64,000 bases of DNA from positions 248,001-312,000 of the forward strand of contig CP116227.1 in NCBI GenBank assembly GCA_038184435.1. The letters are read 5' to 3'. The DNA comes from Nocardioides alkalitolerans (GTDB taxonomy: Bacteria > Actinomycetota > Actinomycetes > Propionibacteriales > Nocardioidaceae). The translations under genes and the position numbers were made by a program. Positions 18,571 to 25,300 of the stretch are shown one piece after another (the first letter of the stretch is position 1; every line of letters begins with the position of its first letter). The notes under the pieces were generated by a model, which was given only the letters and a program-made list of their open reading frames with translations, ran no database searches and was not told where the DNA came from.

Positions 18571-18640
18571 TGTAACGCGGTGTCCGGGCAACTGTGCACG
18601 TGGTCTACCCCTTCCACAGTGACCCGAACACCGCGTTACA
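18571..18640. repeat. Long imperfect hairpin between metG and the convergent monooxygenase gene
   Basis: Outer arms TGTAACGCGGTGT (18571-18583) and ACACCGCGTTACA (18628-18640) are perfect. Inside, CGGG pairs with CCCG and ACTGTG with CACAGT, separated by symmetric mismatches, so 26-nt arms face each other across an 18-nt loop. The right arm includes the TAA stop of the leftward gene. Probably a bidirectional terminator, but longer and more structured than needed. Confidence 0.8.
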
Positions 18641-18923
18641 CGTGCTGGGGGACGTCGAGCTCGACCACCCGTACGTCGCGGATGCGCGCCCCCAGCTCGT
18701 CCGGCGGGCCGCTGCCGCGGAACTCGTCGAGGTCGGCGCGGCTCGCCCAGCGCTCGACGACCGCGACCCGGTCGGGCTCGAGCGGATCGGCGGCGACGAC
18801 GAAGTCGAGACAGCCGGGTGCTGCCCGGGCCCGTCGGACGACCTCGAGGCAGTCCGCGACGTACGCGTCCCTGTCGTCCGCCGCGACCCGCAGGTGGCCG
18901 ACGACGACGATCTGGTTGCTCAT
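18636..18923 (-). CDS. Antibiotic biosynthesis monooxygenase (ABM) domain protein
   Basis: 95 residues, a single ABM domain: IVVVGHLRVAADDRDAYV, RARAAPGCLDFVVAADPLEPDRVAVVERW, then an acidic helix. Small dimeric ferredoxin-like proteins of this family (YgiN/HmoB-like) are quinol monooxygenases or haem-handling enzymes. Nothing in the sequence defines the substrate. It is convergent with metG and ends inside the shared hairpin. Confidence 0.82.
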   Translation of the reverse strand: MSNQIVVVGHLRVAADDRDAYVADCLEVVRRARAAPGCLDFVVAADPLEPDRVAVVERWASRADLDEFRGSGPPDELGARIRDVRVVELDVPQHV

Positions 18924-18972
18924 GCGGGGGTCGACCTGGCGGGGGGCGGGGACTCATCGGCGCCTGACGGGG

Positions 18973-19070
18973 AAAGAAAACGCGGACCGGTCTCCGCGGC
19001 GGGCAAAGAAAACGCGGACCCGAGGGACCGACACGCCGAGGTCCGGGGTCGACCGGTCCGCGTTTTCTTT
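18973..19070. repeat. Inverted and direct repeats of AAAGAAAACGCGGACC
   Basis: AAAGAAAACGCGGACC occurs at 18973-18988 and again directly at 19005-19020, then inverted at 19055-19070. The outermost pair extends to perfect 20-bp arms (18973-18992 with 19051-19070), and the flanking GGG/CCC pairs after a single bulged T. It is AT-rich for this genome. It sits between divergent genes (18923 and 19160), so it is not a simple terminator. Confidence 0.85.
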
Positions 19071-19159
19071 TCCCGGCGCGCACTTTCCTCGTCGGCGGAA
19101 CTCTCCTCGTCCCCTCGGGCGTCTCCCGCCGAGACGCCGGACGATCGAGGGGAGCAGCC

Positions 19160-20215
19160 GTGGGGGAGCAGATCGAGGACGCGCGGGGGAGCCGAGGGCC
19201 GCGTACGCCGCGGGGTCGCGTCGCGCTCGGCGCTGCGGCTGCCGTCGTGGCCCTGGTCGGGGGCACGGTCCTGGCAGTCGACCTGACCGCGGGTGATCGA
19301 GCGCCGGCGGCGCAGGCCGACGCCGAGGAGACGGCCGAGCGGGTCGACGGCGCGATCGCACCGCGGGACGGCTGGCGGTGGATCGAGCGCGGGAACGTGG
19401 CGGTGCAGGTGCCCGAGGAGTGGGCGGAGGTGTCGCTGACCTGCGGTAGTGCATGGGACGGGGGCGCGCCGGCCGTCGCCAACGTCATGCTGGGGGCCTA
19501 CGCGGTCGTCGCCGATTGCGCACGTGTGCTCGACCCGAGCGACGTCGTGGCCGACCCGGTGACGAAGGAGGCGTTCCCGCCCGTCGCCTCGACGCTGTGG
19601 CGGACTCTGTTGATCGTCGAGGACGTCGACATCGTCCACGACGGCGACCGCCCCTCGGACGTCGATGTGCCGGACGGCATCTACACCTACGCGGGCTGGA
19701 CGCTCCACCGCACGACCTACGACCAGGTGCGCGTGACCCTCCTCCACGACGAGCAACACGCAGACGTGGCGTCACTCGTCCTCGCCTCGCTGACCGAGGG
19801 CGACCTCAGCCCGTCGGGATGCCCGCCGATCGAGGACTTCGGCCAGCAGCGACACCAGGCGCTCGCACCCAGCGACGTGGTGCGGGCCGGCACGGTGTGC
19901 GGCTACACCCCGCATCCCGGGCCCCGAGGTAAACCGCGCGTCTACGGACTGCTGTCGTCGCGACGCTTGGACACCGCCGGGGCGTCAACGCTGGTTGCCG
20001 GGTTGGGCTCGGCGCCCGCCCTCCCGGCTGATCCGGGACCGTGCGCCTACCGCGACGACCTCGCCTACGTCCAGCTCGTCCGCTTCTTCCTCGCCGACGG
20101 CGGCGTGCGTGAGCTCGAGGTGCCGGTGATCGACTGTGCGGTCCAGTTCGACGGGGGCTGGCGGGTCCTCACGGATGACGTCGAGCGCTACCTGGTGGAC
20201 GTCCCGCGCTGGTGA
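19160..20215 (+). CDS. Unknown membrane-anchored six-cysteine protein, copy A
   Basis: 351 residues from GTG 19160 with GAGGGGAG upstream. A short basic N-terminus is followed by one transmembrane helix (GRVALGAAAAVVALVGGTVLAV, residues about 20-41), and the rest should lie outside the cell. Not recognised; no lipobox and no catalytic motif. Six cysteines (in LTCGSAW, ADCARV, SGCPPI, TVCGYT, GPCAYR, IDCAVQ) are all conserved in the neighbouring paralog, suggesting three disulphides in a secreted fold. DGWRWIERG near residue 75 is identical in both copies. Possibly actinobacterium-specific. Confidence 0.75.
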   Translation: MGEQIEDARGSRGPRTPRGRVALGAAAAVVALVGGTVLAVDLTAGDRAPAAQADAEETAERVDGAIAPRDGWRWIERGNVAVQVPEEWAEVSLTCGSAWDGGAPAVANVMLGAYAVVADCARVLDPSDVVADPVTKEAFPPVASTLWRTLLIVEDVDIVHDGDRPSDVDVPDGIYTYAGWTLHRTTYDQVRVTLLHDEQHADVASLVLASLTEGDLSPSGCPPIEDFGQQRHQALAPSDVVRAGTVCGYTPHPGPRGKPRVYGLLSSRRLDTAGASTLVAGLGSAPALPADPGPCAYRDDLAYVQLVRFFLADGGVRELEVPVIDCAVQFDGGWRVLTDDVERYLVDVPRW

Positions 20216-20317
20216 CGGGCACCGCACTGTTCGGGCGGACGGAACCCCGCACGTCGCGTCGGACGTCTGGTGCCGAGAGGCCAGTGATCGAGAGGCCGGC
20301 GACCGAGGGGAGCAGCC
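20216..20317. other. Gap between the tandem paralogs with a half-copy of the 21.4-kb repeat
   Basis: ACCGCACTGT at 20221-20230, just after copy A's stop, is identical to the right-arm end at 21421-21430 that follows copy B, but no left arm is present here. It may be a decayed or truncated palindrome left from the duplication. Confidence 0.5.
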
Positions 20318-21367
20318 GTGGGGGAGCAGACCGAGGACGTGCGGGCGAGCCGAGGGCCGCGTACGCCGCGGGGTCGCGTCGCGCTCGGCGCCGCGGCGGC
20401 CGTCGTGGCCCTGGTCGGGGGCACGGTCCTGGCAGTCGACCTGACCGCGGGCGATCGGGCGCCGGCGGCGCAGGCCGAGGCCAGCGCGACGACCGAGCGG
20501 GTCGACGGCGCCATCGCTCCGCGGGACGGGTGGCGGTGGATCGAGCGCGGCAGCCTGGCGGTGCAGGTGCCCGAGGAGTGGGAGTCCGTGTCGTTGACGT
20601 GCGGCTTCGCGTGGGTGGGGGGCGCGCCGGCCGTGGCGAGCGCCGGCCGCGGGGACTACGCCGTCAGTGCGGACTGCATGACGCCACCGGGTCGCGAGGC
20701 CCTCGGTACCGACCCCGTGACCGACGCGGCATTCCCGCCCGTGCCGGAGGACCTCTGGCGGACGATCCTCATCGTCGAGGACGCCGACGTCGAGTACGAA
20801 GGTACCTACGGCGAGCCCCCGGTCCCCGACGGCACCTACACCTACGACGGGTGGACCCTCACCCGGACGACCTACGACGACGTGCGCGTGAACCTCCTCG
20901 TCGAGGCCGGCGACGAAGCAGCCGCGGCCGCGGTGCTCGCCTCCGTCGCGACCGGCGACCTCAGCCCGGCGGGATGCCGCAGGAACGAGGAGTTCGGACA
21001 GGACCGGGACCAGCCGGCCTCGGGCCCCGACGGTGTCGCCGCGGCGACCACGTGCGGCTACTACCTCTTCGCGGACGACCGAGGCGGCCGCGAGGTGCAC
21101 GCGTTGGAGGGCGCACGCCGCCTGGAGCAGGCCGCCGCCGTCGACCTGGCCGAGGCCCTGGAGGCGGCACCGCCCCGCGCGACGCTGCCGGAGGTCTGCG
21201 AGCCACGGTTCGCCGTGTCCCTGCTCCAGGTGGTCCGGGTCTTCCAGTCCGACGGCGGGGTGCGTGAGCACGAGGTGGACGTCACCGGCTGCGCGGTCGA
21301 GGTCGACGGCACGTGGCGCGCCCTGACCGACGACGTCCTGTCCTTCCTGGTGGAGGACTCGGGGTGA
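20318..21367 (+). CDS. Unknown membrane-anchored six-cysteine protein, copy B
   Basis: 349 residues from GTG 20318, with the same GAGGGGAGCAGCC leader as copy A. Residues 1-53 are almost identical to copy A, including the transmembrane helix. The extracellular part is much less similar, but all six cysteines (LTCGFAW, ADCMTP, AGCRRN, TTCGYY, EVCEPR, TGCAVE) and the TYTYDGWTLTRTTYDDVRV block are kept. Function unknown. The abrupt step in similarity argues for gene conversion of the 5' end or strong diversification of the outer domain. Confidence 0.75.
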   Translation: MGEQTEDVRASRGPRTPRGRVALGAAAAVVALVGGTVLAVDLTAGDRAPAAQAEASATTERVDGAIAPRDGWRWIERGSLAVQVPEEWESVSLTCGFAWVGGAPAVASAGRGDYAVSADCMTPPGREALGTDPVTDAAFPPVPEDLWRTILIVEDADVEYEGTYGEPPVPDGTYTYDGWTLTRTTYDDVRVNLLVEAGDEAAAAAVLASVATGDLSPAGCRRNEEFGQDRDQPASGPDGVAAATTCGYYLFADDRGGREVHALEGARRLEQAAAVDLAEALEAAPPRATLPEVCEPRFAVSLLQVVRVFQSDGGVREHEVDVTGCAVEVDGTWRALTDDVLSFLVEDSG

Positions 21368-21380
21368 TGACCGGCTCGCC

Positions 21381-21429
21381 CAGTGCGGTGGATCGCTGAC
21401 CGCATAGGGCTCACTGATCCACCGCACTG
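21381..21429. repeat. Inverted repeat downstream of copy B
   Basis: Perfect 14-bp arms CAGTGCGGTGGATC (21381-21394) and GATCCACCGCACTG (21416-21429) with a 21-nt centre that can pair further (TGA with TCA). It starts 14 nt after the stop codon, so it is likely a terminator. Confidence 0.8.
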
Positions 21430-21505
21430 TCACGCCGGGCGGCACCGGGTCATCCGGTGATGACGATCCCCCGCCGTCACCGCGGCGCACCTGGTTTCCG
21501 CCCAC

Positions 21506-21511
21506 TACGCT
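21506..21511 (+). promoter_or_regulatory. -10 element TACGCT of the esterase gene (leaderless)
   Basis: TACGCT, 6 nt, then GTG at 21518. It heads the esterase-rpiB-nei-phosphatase run. Confidence 0.55.
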
Positions 21512-21517
21512 CACCCC

Positions 21518-22402
21518 GTGCTGCATCCCCAGGCCCGGGCCGCGCTCGCGGCGGCCGCCGGCGAGACCCCCGTCCACGACCCTGCCTTCGACATCGCCGA
21601 CGTGCGCGAGGCCGCGCGTCTCGAGGCGCTGCGCCAGCCGCGCGAGGACGTCGCCGAGGTGCGCGACGTCGACGCGGGCGGCGTGCCGTGCCGGCTCTAC
21701 CGGCCCGCCGACGCCCGTCCGGGCGTGGTGGTCCACCTCCACGGCGGCGGGTTCGTGCTCAACGACGTCGACGTGCACGACGCGGCGGTCCGTGCGTTCG
21801 CGAACCGGGCCGGCATCGCGGTGCTGAGCGTGGAGTACCGACGCCCGCCCGAGCACCGCTTCCCGGCGGCGCCCGACGACGTCGACACCGTCGTCGCGTG
21901 GCTGGACGCCCACGCCGAGGCCGAGGGCCTCGCCGGCCCGACCGTCGTCCACGGCGACTCGGCCGGCGGCAACCTCGCCCTGGTCGCGGCGCTGCGCCAC
22001 CCGGGCCGGTTCGCGGCGACGGTGCTCATCTACCCGTTCCTCGACCCGACGGGGTCCTCCGCGAGCTACCGCACCGAGACCCACGGCTTCGACCCGCGGG
22101 AGGCGGCCTGGTACTGGGAGCAGTACGCCGCCACCCCCGCCGACCTCGAGCACCCCGACCTCGCCCCGCTGCGCTCCGACCGGCTCGGCACGCTCCCGCC
22201 GACCCTGGTCGTCACGGCCGAGCATGACCCGCTGCGCGACGAGGGGGAGGAGCTCGCCGCCCGCCTCGCGGAGGAGGGCGTGACGGTCGTGGGCACCCGC
22301 TACCTCGGCCAGCTCCACGGCTTCTGGCGCCACACCGCGGCGTACGACGCGGCGGAGCCGCTCATGTGGCAGGTCGCGGGCTTCCTGCGCCAGCACGCCT
22401 GA
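21518..22402 (+). CDS. HSL-type alpha/beta hydrolase (esterase)
   Basis: 294 residues from GTG 21518. The hormone-sensitive-lipase signatures are HLHGGGFVLND (oxyanion hole), GDSAGGNLAL (nucleophile Ser), TAEHDPLRDEG (acid) and GQLHGFWR (catalytic His). Cytoplasmic, with no signal. It probably hydrolyses short-chain carboxylic esters; the substrate is unknown. It is first in a tightly spaced run: rpiB follows after 12 nt. Confidence 0.9.
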   Translation: MLHPQARAALAAAAGETPVHDPAFDIADVREAARLEALRQPREDVAEVRDVDAGGVPCRLYRPADARPGVVVHLHGGGFVLNDVDVHDAAVRAFANRAGIAVLSVEYRRPPEHRFPAAPDDVDTVVAWLDAHAEAEGLAGPTVVHGDSAGGNLALVAALRHPGRFAATVLIYPFLDPTGSSASYRTETHGFDPREAAWYWEQYAATPADLEHPDLAPLRSDRLGTLPPTLVVTAEHDPLRDEGEELAARLAEEGVTVVGTRYLGQLHGFWRHTAAYDAAEPLMWQVAGFLRQHA

Positions 22403-22414
22403 GAGGATCCCGCC

Positions 22415-22951
22415 ATGCGCGTTCACCTCGGTTCCGACCACGCCGGCCTCGAGCTCAAGGACCACCTCCTCAACTGGCTCGCCGACAACGGCTACGAGGC
22501 CGTCGACCACGGCCCGTTCGTCTTCGACGCCGTCGACGACTACCCCGTCTTCTGCCTGCGGGCGGCCGAGGCCGTGGCCGCGGAGCAGGCGGAGGGCGCC
22601 GACAGCCTCGGCATCGTCATCGGCGGCTCGGGCAACGGCGAGCAGATGGCTGCCAACAAGGTCATCGGCGTGCGCGCGGCGCTCGTGTGGTCGGAGGCCA
22701 CGGCGACGCTCGCCCGCGAGCACAACGACGCCAACGTCATCTCCGTCGGCGGCCGCCAGCACAGCCTCGAGGACATGACCCGCTTCGTCGAGGTCTTCCT
22801 CTCGACGCCCTTCAGCGACGAGGAGCGCCACGTGCGCCGCATCGCGCAGATGGGCGACTACGAGGTCACGCGCGAGCTGCCCCCGCTGCCGGCCTCCGCG
22901 CTCGGCGGCGACGCCAGCGGCTCCGGCGACACCAGCGACTCCGAGGCCTGA
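22415..22951 (+). CDS. rpiB: Ribose-5-phosphate isomerase B
   Basis: 178 residues. An RpiB/LacAB Rossmann-type enzyme: LGSDHAGLELK at the N-terminus, GIVIGGSGNGEQMAANK and AREHNDANVISVGGRQ. It has GGSGNGE where E. coli RpiB has a catalytic Cys, matching the mycobacterial type in which a Glu acts as base. It interconverts ribose-5-phosphate and ribulose-5-phosphate in the pentose phosphate pathway. The last about 20 residues are a Ser/Gly/Asp-rich tail. GAGAGGAT upstream serves as a Shine-Dalgarno. Next to nei, as in many actinobacteria. Confidence 0.95.
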   Translation: MRVHLGSDHAGLELKDHLLNWLADNGYEAVDHGPFVFDAVDDYPVFCLRAAEAVAAEQAEGADSLGIVIGGSGNGEQMAANKVIGVRAALVWSEATATLAREHNDANVISVGGRQHSLEDMTRFVEVFLSTPFSDEERHVRRIAQMGDYEVTRELPPLPASALGGDASGSGDTSDSEA

Positions 22952-22957
22952 CGCCCC

Positions 22958-23803
22958 GTGCCCGAGGGGCACACCCTCCACCGCCTCGCCGGTGCGCTCG
23001 ACGCGGCGTTCCGCGGCCGGGTCGTGCGCGTCACGAGCCCGCAGGGCCGGTTCGCCACGGAGGCGGCCGCCCTCGACGGGGCCACGTTCGAGGGCGCGGA
23101 GGCGTGGGGCAAGCACCTGTTCTGCGACCTCGGCGCGGACCGCTACGTCCACGTCCACCTCGGTCTCTACGGCAAGCACGACGTGCACACCGGCGAGGCT
23201 CCGCCGCCCGTCGGCCAGGTGCGCATGCGGCTGGTGGCGACCGACGACGGCCGCCCCGCGGCGTACGCCGACCTCCGCGGCGCCACCGCCTGCGAGCTGG
23301 TGACCGGCGCGGGTCGTGCCGCGATCGTCGCGCGGCTCGGCCCCGACCCGCTGCGCGACGACGCGGACCCCGCCCGCGCCTGGGCGCGCATCGAGCGCAG
23401 CCGCACGCCGATCGCGGCGCTGCTCATGGACCAGAAGGTGCTGGCCGGCGTCGGCAACGTCTACCGCGCCGAGGTGCTGTTCCGGCACCGTCTCGACCCC
23501 TACCGGCCGGGCACCAGCCTCCGCCGCCGCCAGTACGACGCGCTCTGGGCCGACCTCGTCGACCTGATGCGCGAGGGGGTGCGCACGGGACGCATCGACA
23601 CCGTGCGGCCGGAGCACACGCCCGAGGCGATGGGTCGGGAGCCGCGACGCGACGACCACGGGGGCGAGGTCTACGTGTACCGCCGCACGGGCCAGCCGTG
23701 CTTCGTGTGCGGCACGGCCGTGCGCACCGCCGAGATCGTCGCCCGCAACCTCTTCTGGTGTCCGCGATGCCAGCGTGCCCACGTGTCCCGATCCGTACAG
23801 TGA
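22958..23803 (+). CDS. nei: Fpg/Nei family DNA glycosylase (endonuclease VIII type)
   Basis: 281 residues from GTG 22958. After initiator removal the N-terminus is PEGHTLHRLA, giving the catalytic Pro and Glu of the family. The clamp Lys is in WGKHLF. The helix-two-turn-helix is around KVLAGVGNVYRAEVLF, and the zinc finger CFVCG and CPRCQ ends the protein. It excises oxidised bases and nicks the strand by beta/delta elimination. The HTLHRLA start is typical of the mycobacterial Nei2 branch. It starts 6 nt after rpiB. Confidence 0.92.
   Translation: MPEGHTLHRLAGALDAAFRGRVVRVTSPQGRFATEAAALDGATFEGAEAWGKHLFCDLGADRYVHVHLGLYGKHDVHTGEAPPPVGQVRMRLVATDDGRPAAYADLRGATACELVTGAGRAAIVARLGPDPLRDDADPARAWARIERSRTPIAALLMDQKVLAGVGNVYRAEVLFRHRLDPYRPGTSLRRRQYDALWADLVDLMREGVRTGRIDTVRPEHTPEAMGREPRRDDHGGEVYVYRRTGQPCFVCGTAVRTAEIVARNLFWCPRCQRAHVSRSVQ
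23796..23801 (+). promoter_or_regulatory. Possible -10 TACAGT before the phosphatase gene
   Basis: TACAGT overlaps the nei stop codon, about 27-30 nt before the phosphatase start, which also has a GAGGAGG ribosome binding site. This could allow separate expression. Confidence 0.35.
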
Positions 23804-23827
23804 GGGAGTCGAGACGAGGAGGTCGCC

Positions 23828-24937
23828 GTGATGGTGGTCGACACGCCTCCGTCGAGCCTGCTCCCGCCGCCGGCCCCGCGGAGGCGGACGGTGCGTGACC
23901 TGCGCCGCCAGCTCGCGGCCAACCGCGCGCTCACGCTCCTCGTCGTCGCGACGGTGGTCGTGGGTGTGCTGATCGCCGCCGCGCCCACCCGCGTCCCGCT
24001 CAACGTGCTGACGGTGCCGATGATCCTGTCGGCCCTGGTGCTCCGGCCCCGACAGCTCGCGCGCTTCATCAGCTTCGCGATGGTCGTCCTCTTCCTCGCG
24101 ACCACGCAGCAGCCGGAGTTCACGCCCCGGCTGTGGGCCTCGGTCGCGACGTACACCGTCATCGGCCTCCTCGTGCTCGTCATCTCGCTGCGGCGCGTGC
24201 GGCTCGGCCTCGGCGGCGCGGAGGGGGAGGCGATGCTCCTCGACCTCCGGGAGCGGATCCAGGCGCAGGGCCGGCTGCCCCGCCTGCCCGACGGCTGGTC
24301 GGCGGACGCCGTCGTGCGCACGGCGGAGGGCACGGGGTTCAGCGGCGACTTCTTCTGCTTCGACCGACCGGAGGCGACGGGCCGGCTCGAGGCCGTGCTC
24401 GTCGACGTGTCCGGCAAGGGGATCCGCGCCGGCACCCGGTCGCTGCAGCTCTCGAGCGCCCTCAGCGGCCTCGTGGGCGCGGTCCCGCCCGAGCGCCTGG
24501 TGCCGGCGGCCAACGAGTTCCTGCTGCGCCAGGAGTGGACGGAGGGGTTCGCGACGGCCGTGCACGTCTCGGTCGACCTGGCGACGGGCGCGACCACGGT
24601 GCGCACCGCCGGTCACCCCCCGGCGCTCGTCGTGCGCAGCTGCGGCGAGGTGCAGCGTGTCGACCTCTCGGGCCCGCTGCTCGGGGTGGTGCCGGACGCG
24701 GCGTACCCCCCGGCGACCTTCGACCTGCAGCCCGGCGACGCGGTCGTCGTCTACACCGACGGGGTGGTGGAGGACGCGGGCACCGACCTGGACGACGGGA
24801 TCGTGCGCCTCAGCTCCCTGCTGCTCGAGCACCGCGGCGAGGGGACGGAGGGCCTCGCGCAGCGGGTGCTCGACGACCTCGGGCCGATCGCGGACGACTG
24901 CGCCCTCTTCGTGCTCCGGCGCTCGACGGCACCCTGA
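23828..24937 (+). CDS. Membrane PP2C-type (SpoIIE) Ser/Thr phosphatase
   Basis: 369 residues; GTG 23828 and ATG 23831 are adjacent alternative starts, both served by GAGGAGG. The N-terminal 130 residues hold three to four membrane helices. The C-terminal catalytic domain has the PP2C/SpoIIE metal motifs GFSGDFFCF, DVSGKG, TAGHPPA, YTDGVVE and a final DD. Such phosphatases act on anti-sigma-factor antagonists or on kinase targets. No sensor domain beyond the membrane part is visible. It lies about 1.9 kb upstream of the receptor kinase with tRNAs and tig between, so partnership is possible but unproven. Confidence 0.88.
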   Translation: MMVVDTPPSSLLPPPAPRRRTVRDLRRQLAANRALTLLVVATVVVGVLIAAAPTRVPLNVLTVPMILSALVLRPRQLARFISFAMVVLFLATTQQPEFTPRLWASVATYTVIGLLVLVISLRRVRLGLGGAEGEAMLLDLRERIQAQGRLPRLPDGWSADAVVRTAEGTGFSGDFFCFDRPEATGRLEAVLVDVSGKGIRAGTRSLQLSSALSGLVGAVPPERLVPAANEFLLRQEWTEGFATAVHVSVDLATGATTVRTAGHPPALVVRSCGEVQRVDLSGPLLGVVPDAAYPPATFDLQPGDAVVVYTDGVVEDAGTDLDDGIVRLSSLLLEHRGEGTEGLAQRVLDDLGPIADDCALFVLRRSTAP

Positions 24938-25036
24938 GCCGCCACCGGGGCTGGGTTGGGGGCCTCCGTGCGCCATGTGGCACGATGACGTTCGCGTGTG
25001 TGCGTCCGGAGTCTCCGGGCGCGCTGTCGCGCGCAC

Positions 25037-25110
25037 GCGGATGTAGCTCAATGGTAGAGCCTCAGTCTTCCAAACTGATTACGCGGGTTCGATTCCCGTC
25101 ATCCGCTCCA
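25037..25110 (+). tRNA. tRNA-Gly (anticodon TCC)
   Basis: A full cloverleaf: acceptor GCGGATG pairs with CATCCGC (25100-25106), D stem GCTC/GAGC, anticodon stem TCAGT/ACTGA with loop CTTCCAA giving anticodon TCC at 25069-25071, and T stem GCGGG/CCCGT (one G-U pair) with TTCGATT. Discriminator T and encoded CCA are at 25108-25110. Confidence 0.97.
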
Positions 25111-25179
25111 AGTGTGGTCGACGCCGACCCGTTCGTGCAGGTCAGCGCCTGTGCGATGGGCCTGCGGCGGCCCTCTTGG

Positions 25180-25252
25180 CGGGGCGTAGCGTAGTGGCTA
25201 GCGCGCCTGCTTTGGGAGCAGGAGATCGCAGGTTCGAGTCCTGTCGCCCCGA
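25180..25252 (+). tRNA. tRNA-Pro (anticodon TGG)
   Basis: Acceptor CGGGGCG pairs with CGCCCCG (25245-25251). Anticodon stem CCTGC/GCAGG has loop TTTGGGA, so the anticodon is TGG at 25213-25215. The T arm includes GGTTCGAGTCC. Discriminator A is at 25252. CCA is not fully encoded, unlike the neighbouring tRNA-Gly. Confidence 0.96.
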
Positions 25253-25300
25253 CCGCAACCGAGCTGCACCGCTGAAGTCCGACCACGAGGAGAACCACCT

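Larger units (their letters stand above)
19146..20479 (+). repeat. Near-identical 5' blocks of two tandem genes
   Basis: A block of roughly 175 nt starting at 19146 (ribosome binding region, GTG and first about 53 codons) recurs at 20304 with a constant offset of 1158 bp. I count about 7 differences in the first 160 coding bases. Beyond residue about 100 the two genes fall to moderate similarity. Confidence 0.85.

Noticed and set aside
18973..19070. Insertion-sequence terminal repeats
   Set aside because: Arms are only 58 nt apart with no transposase between and no evident target duplication. A miniature element remains possible but unproven.
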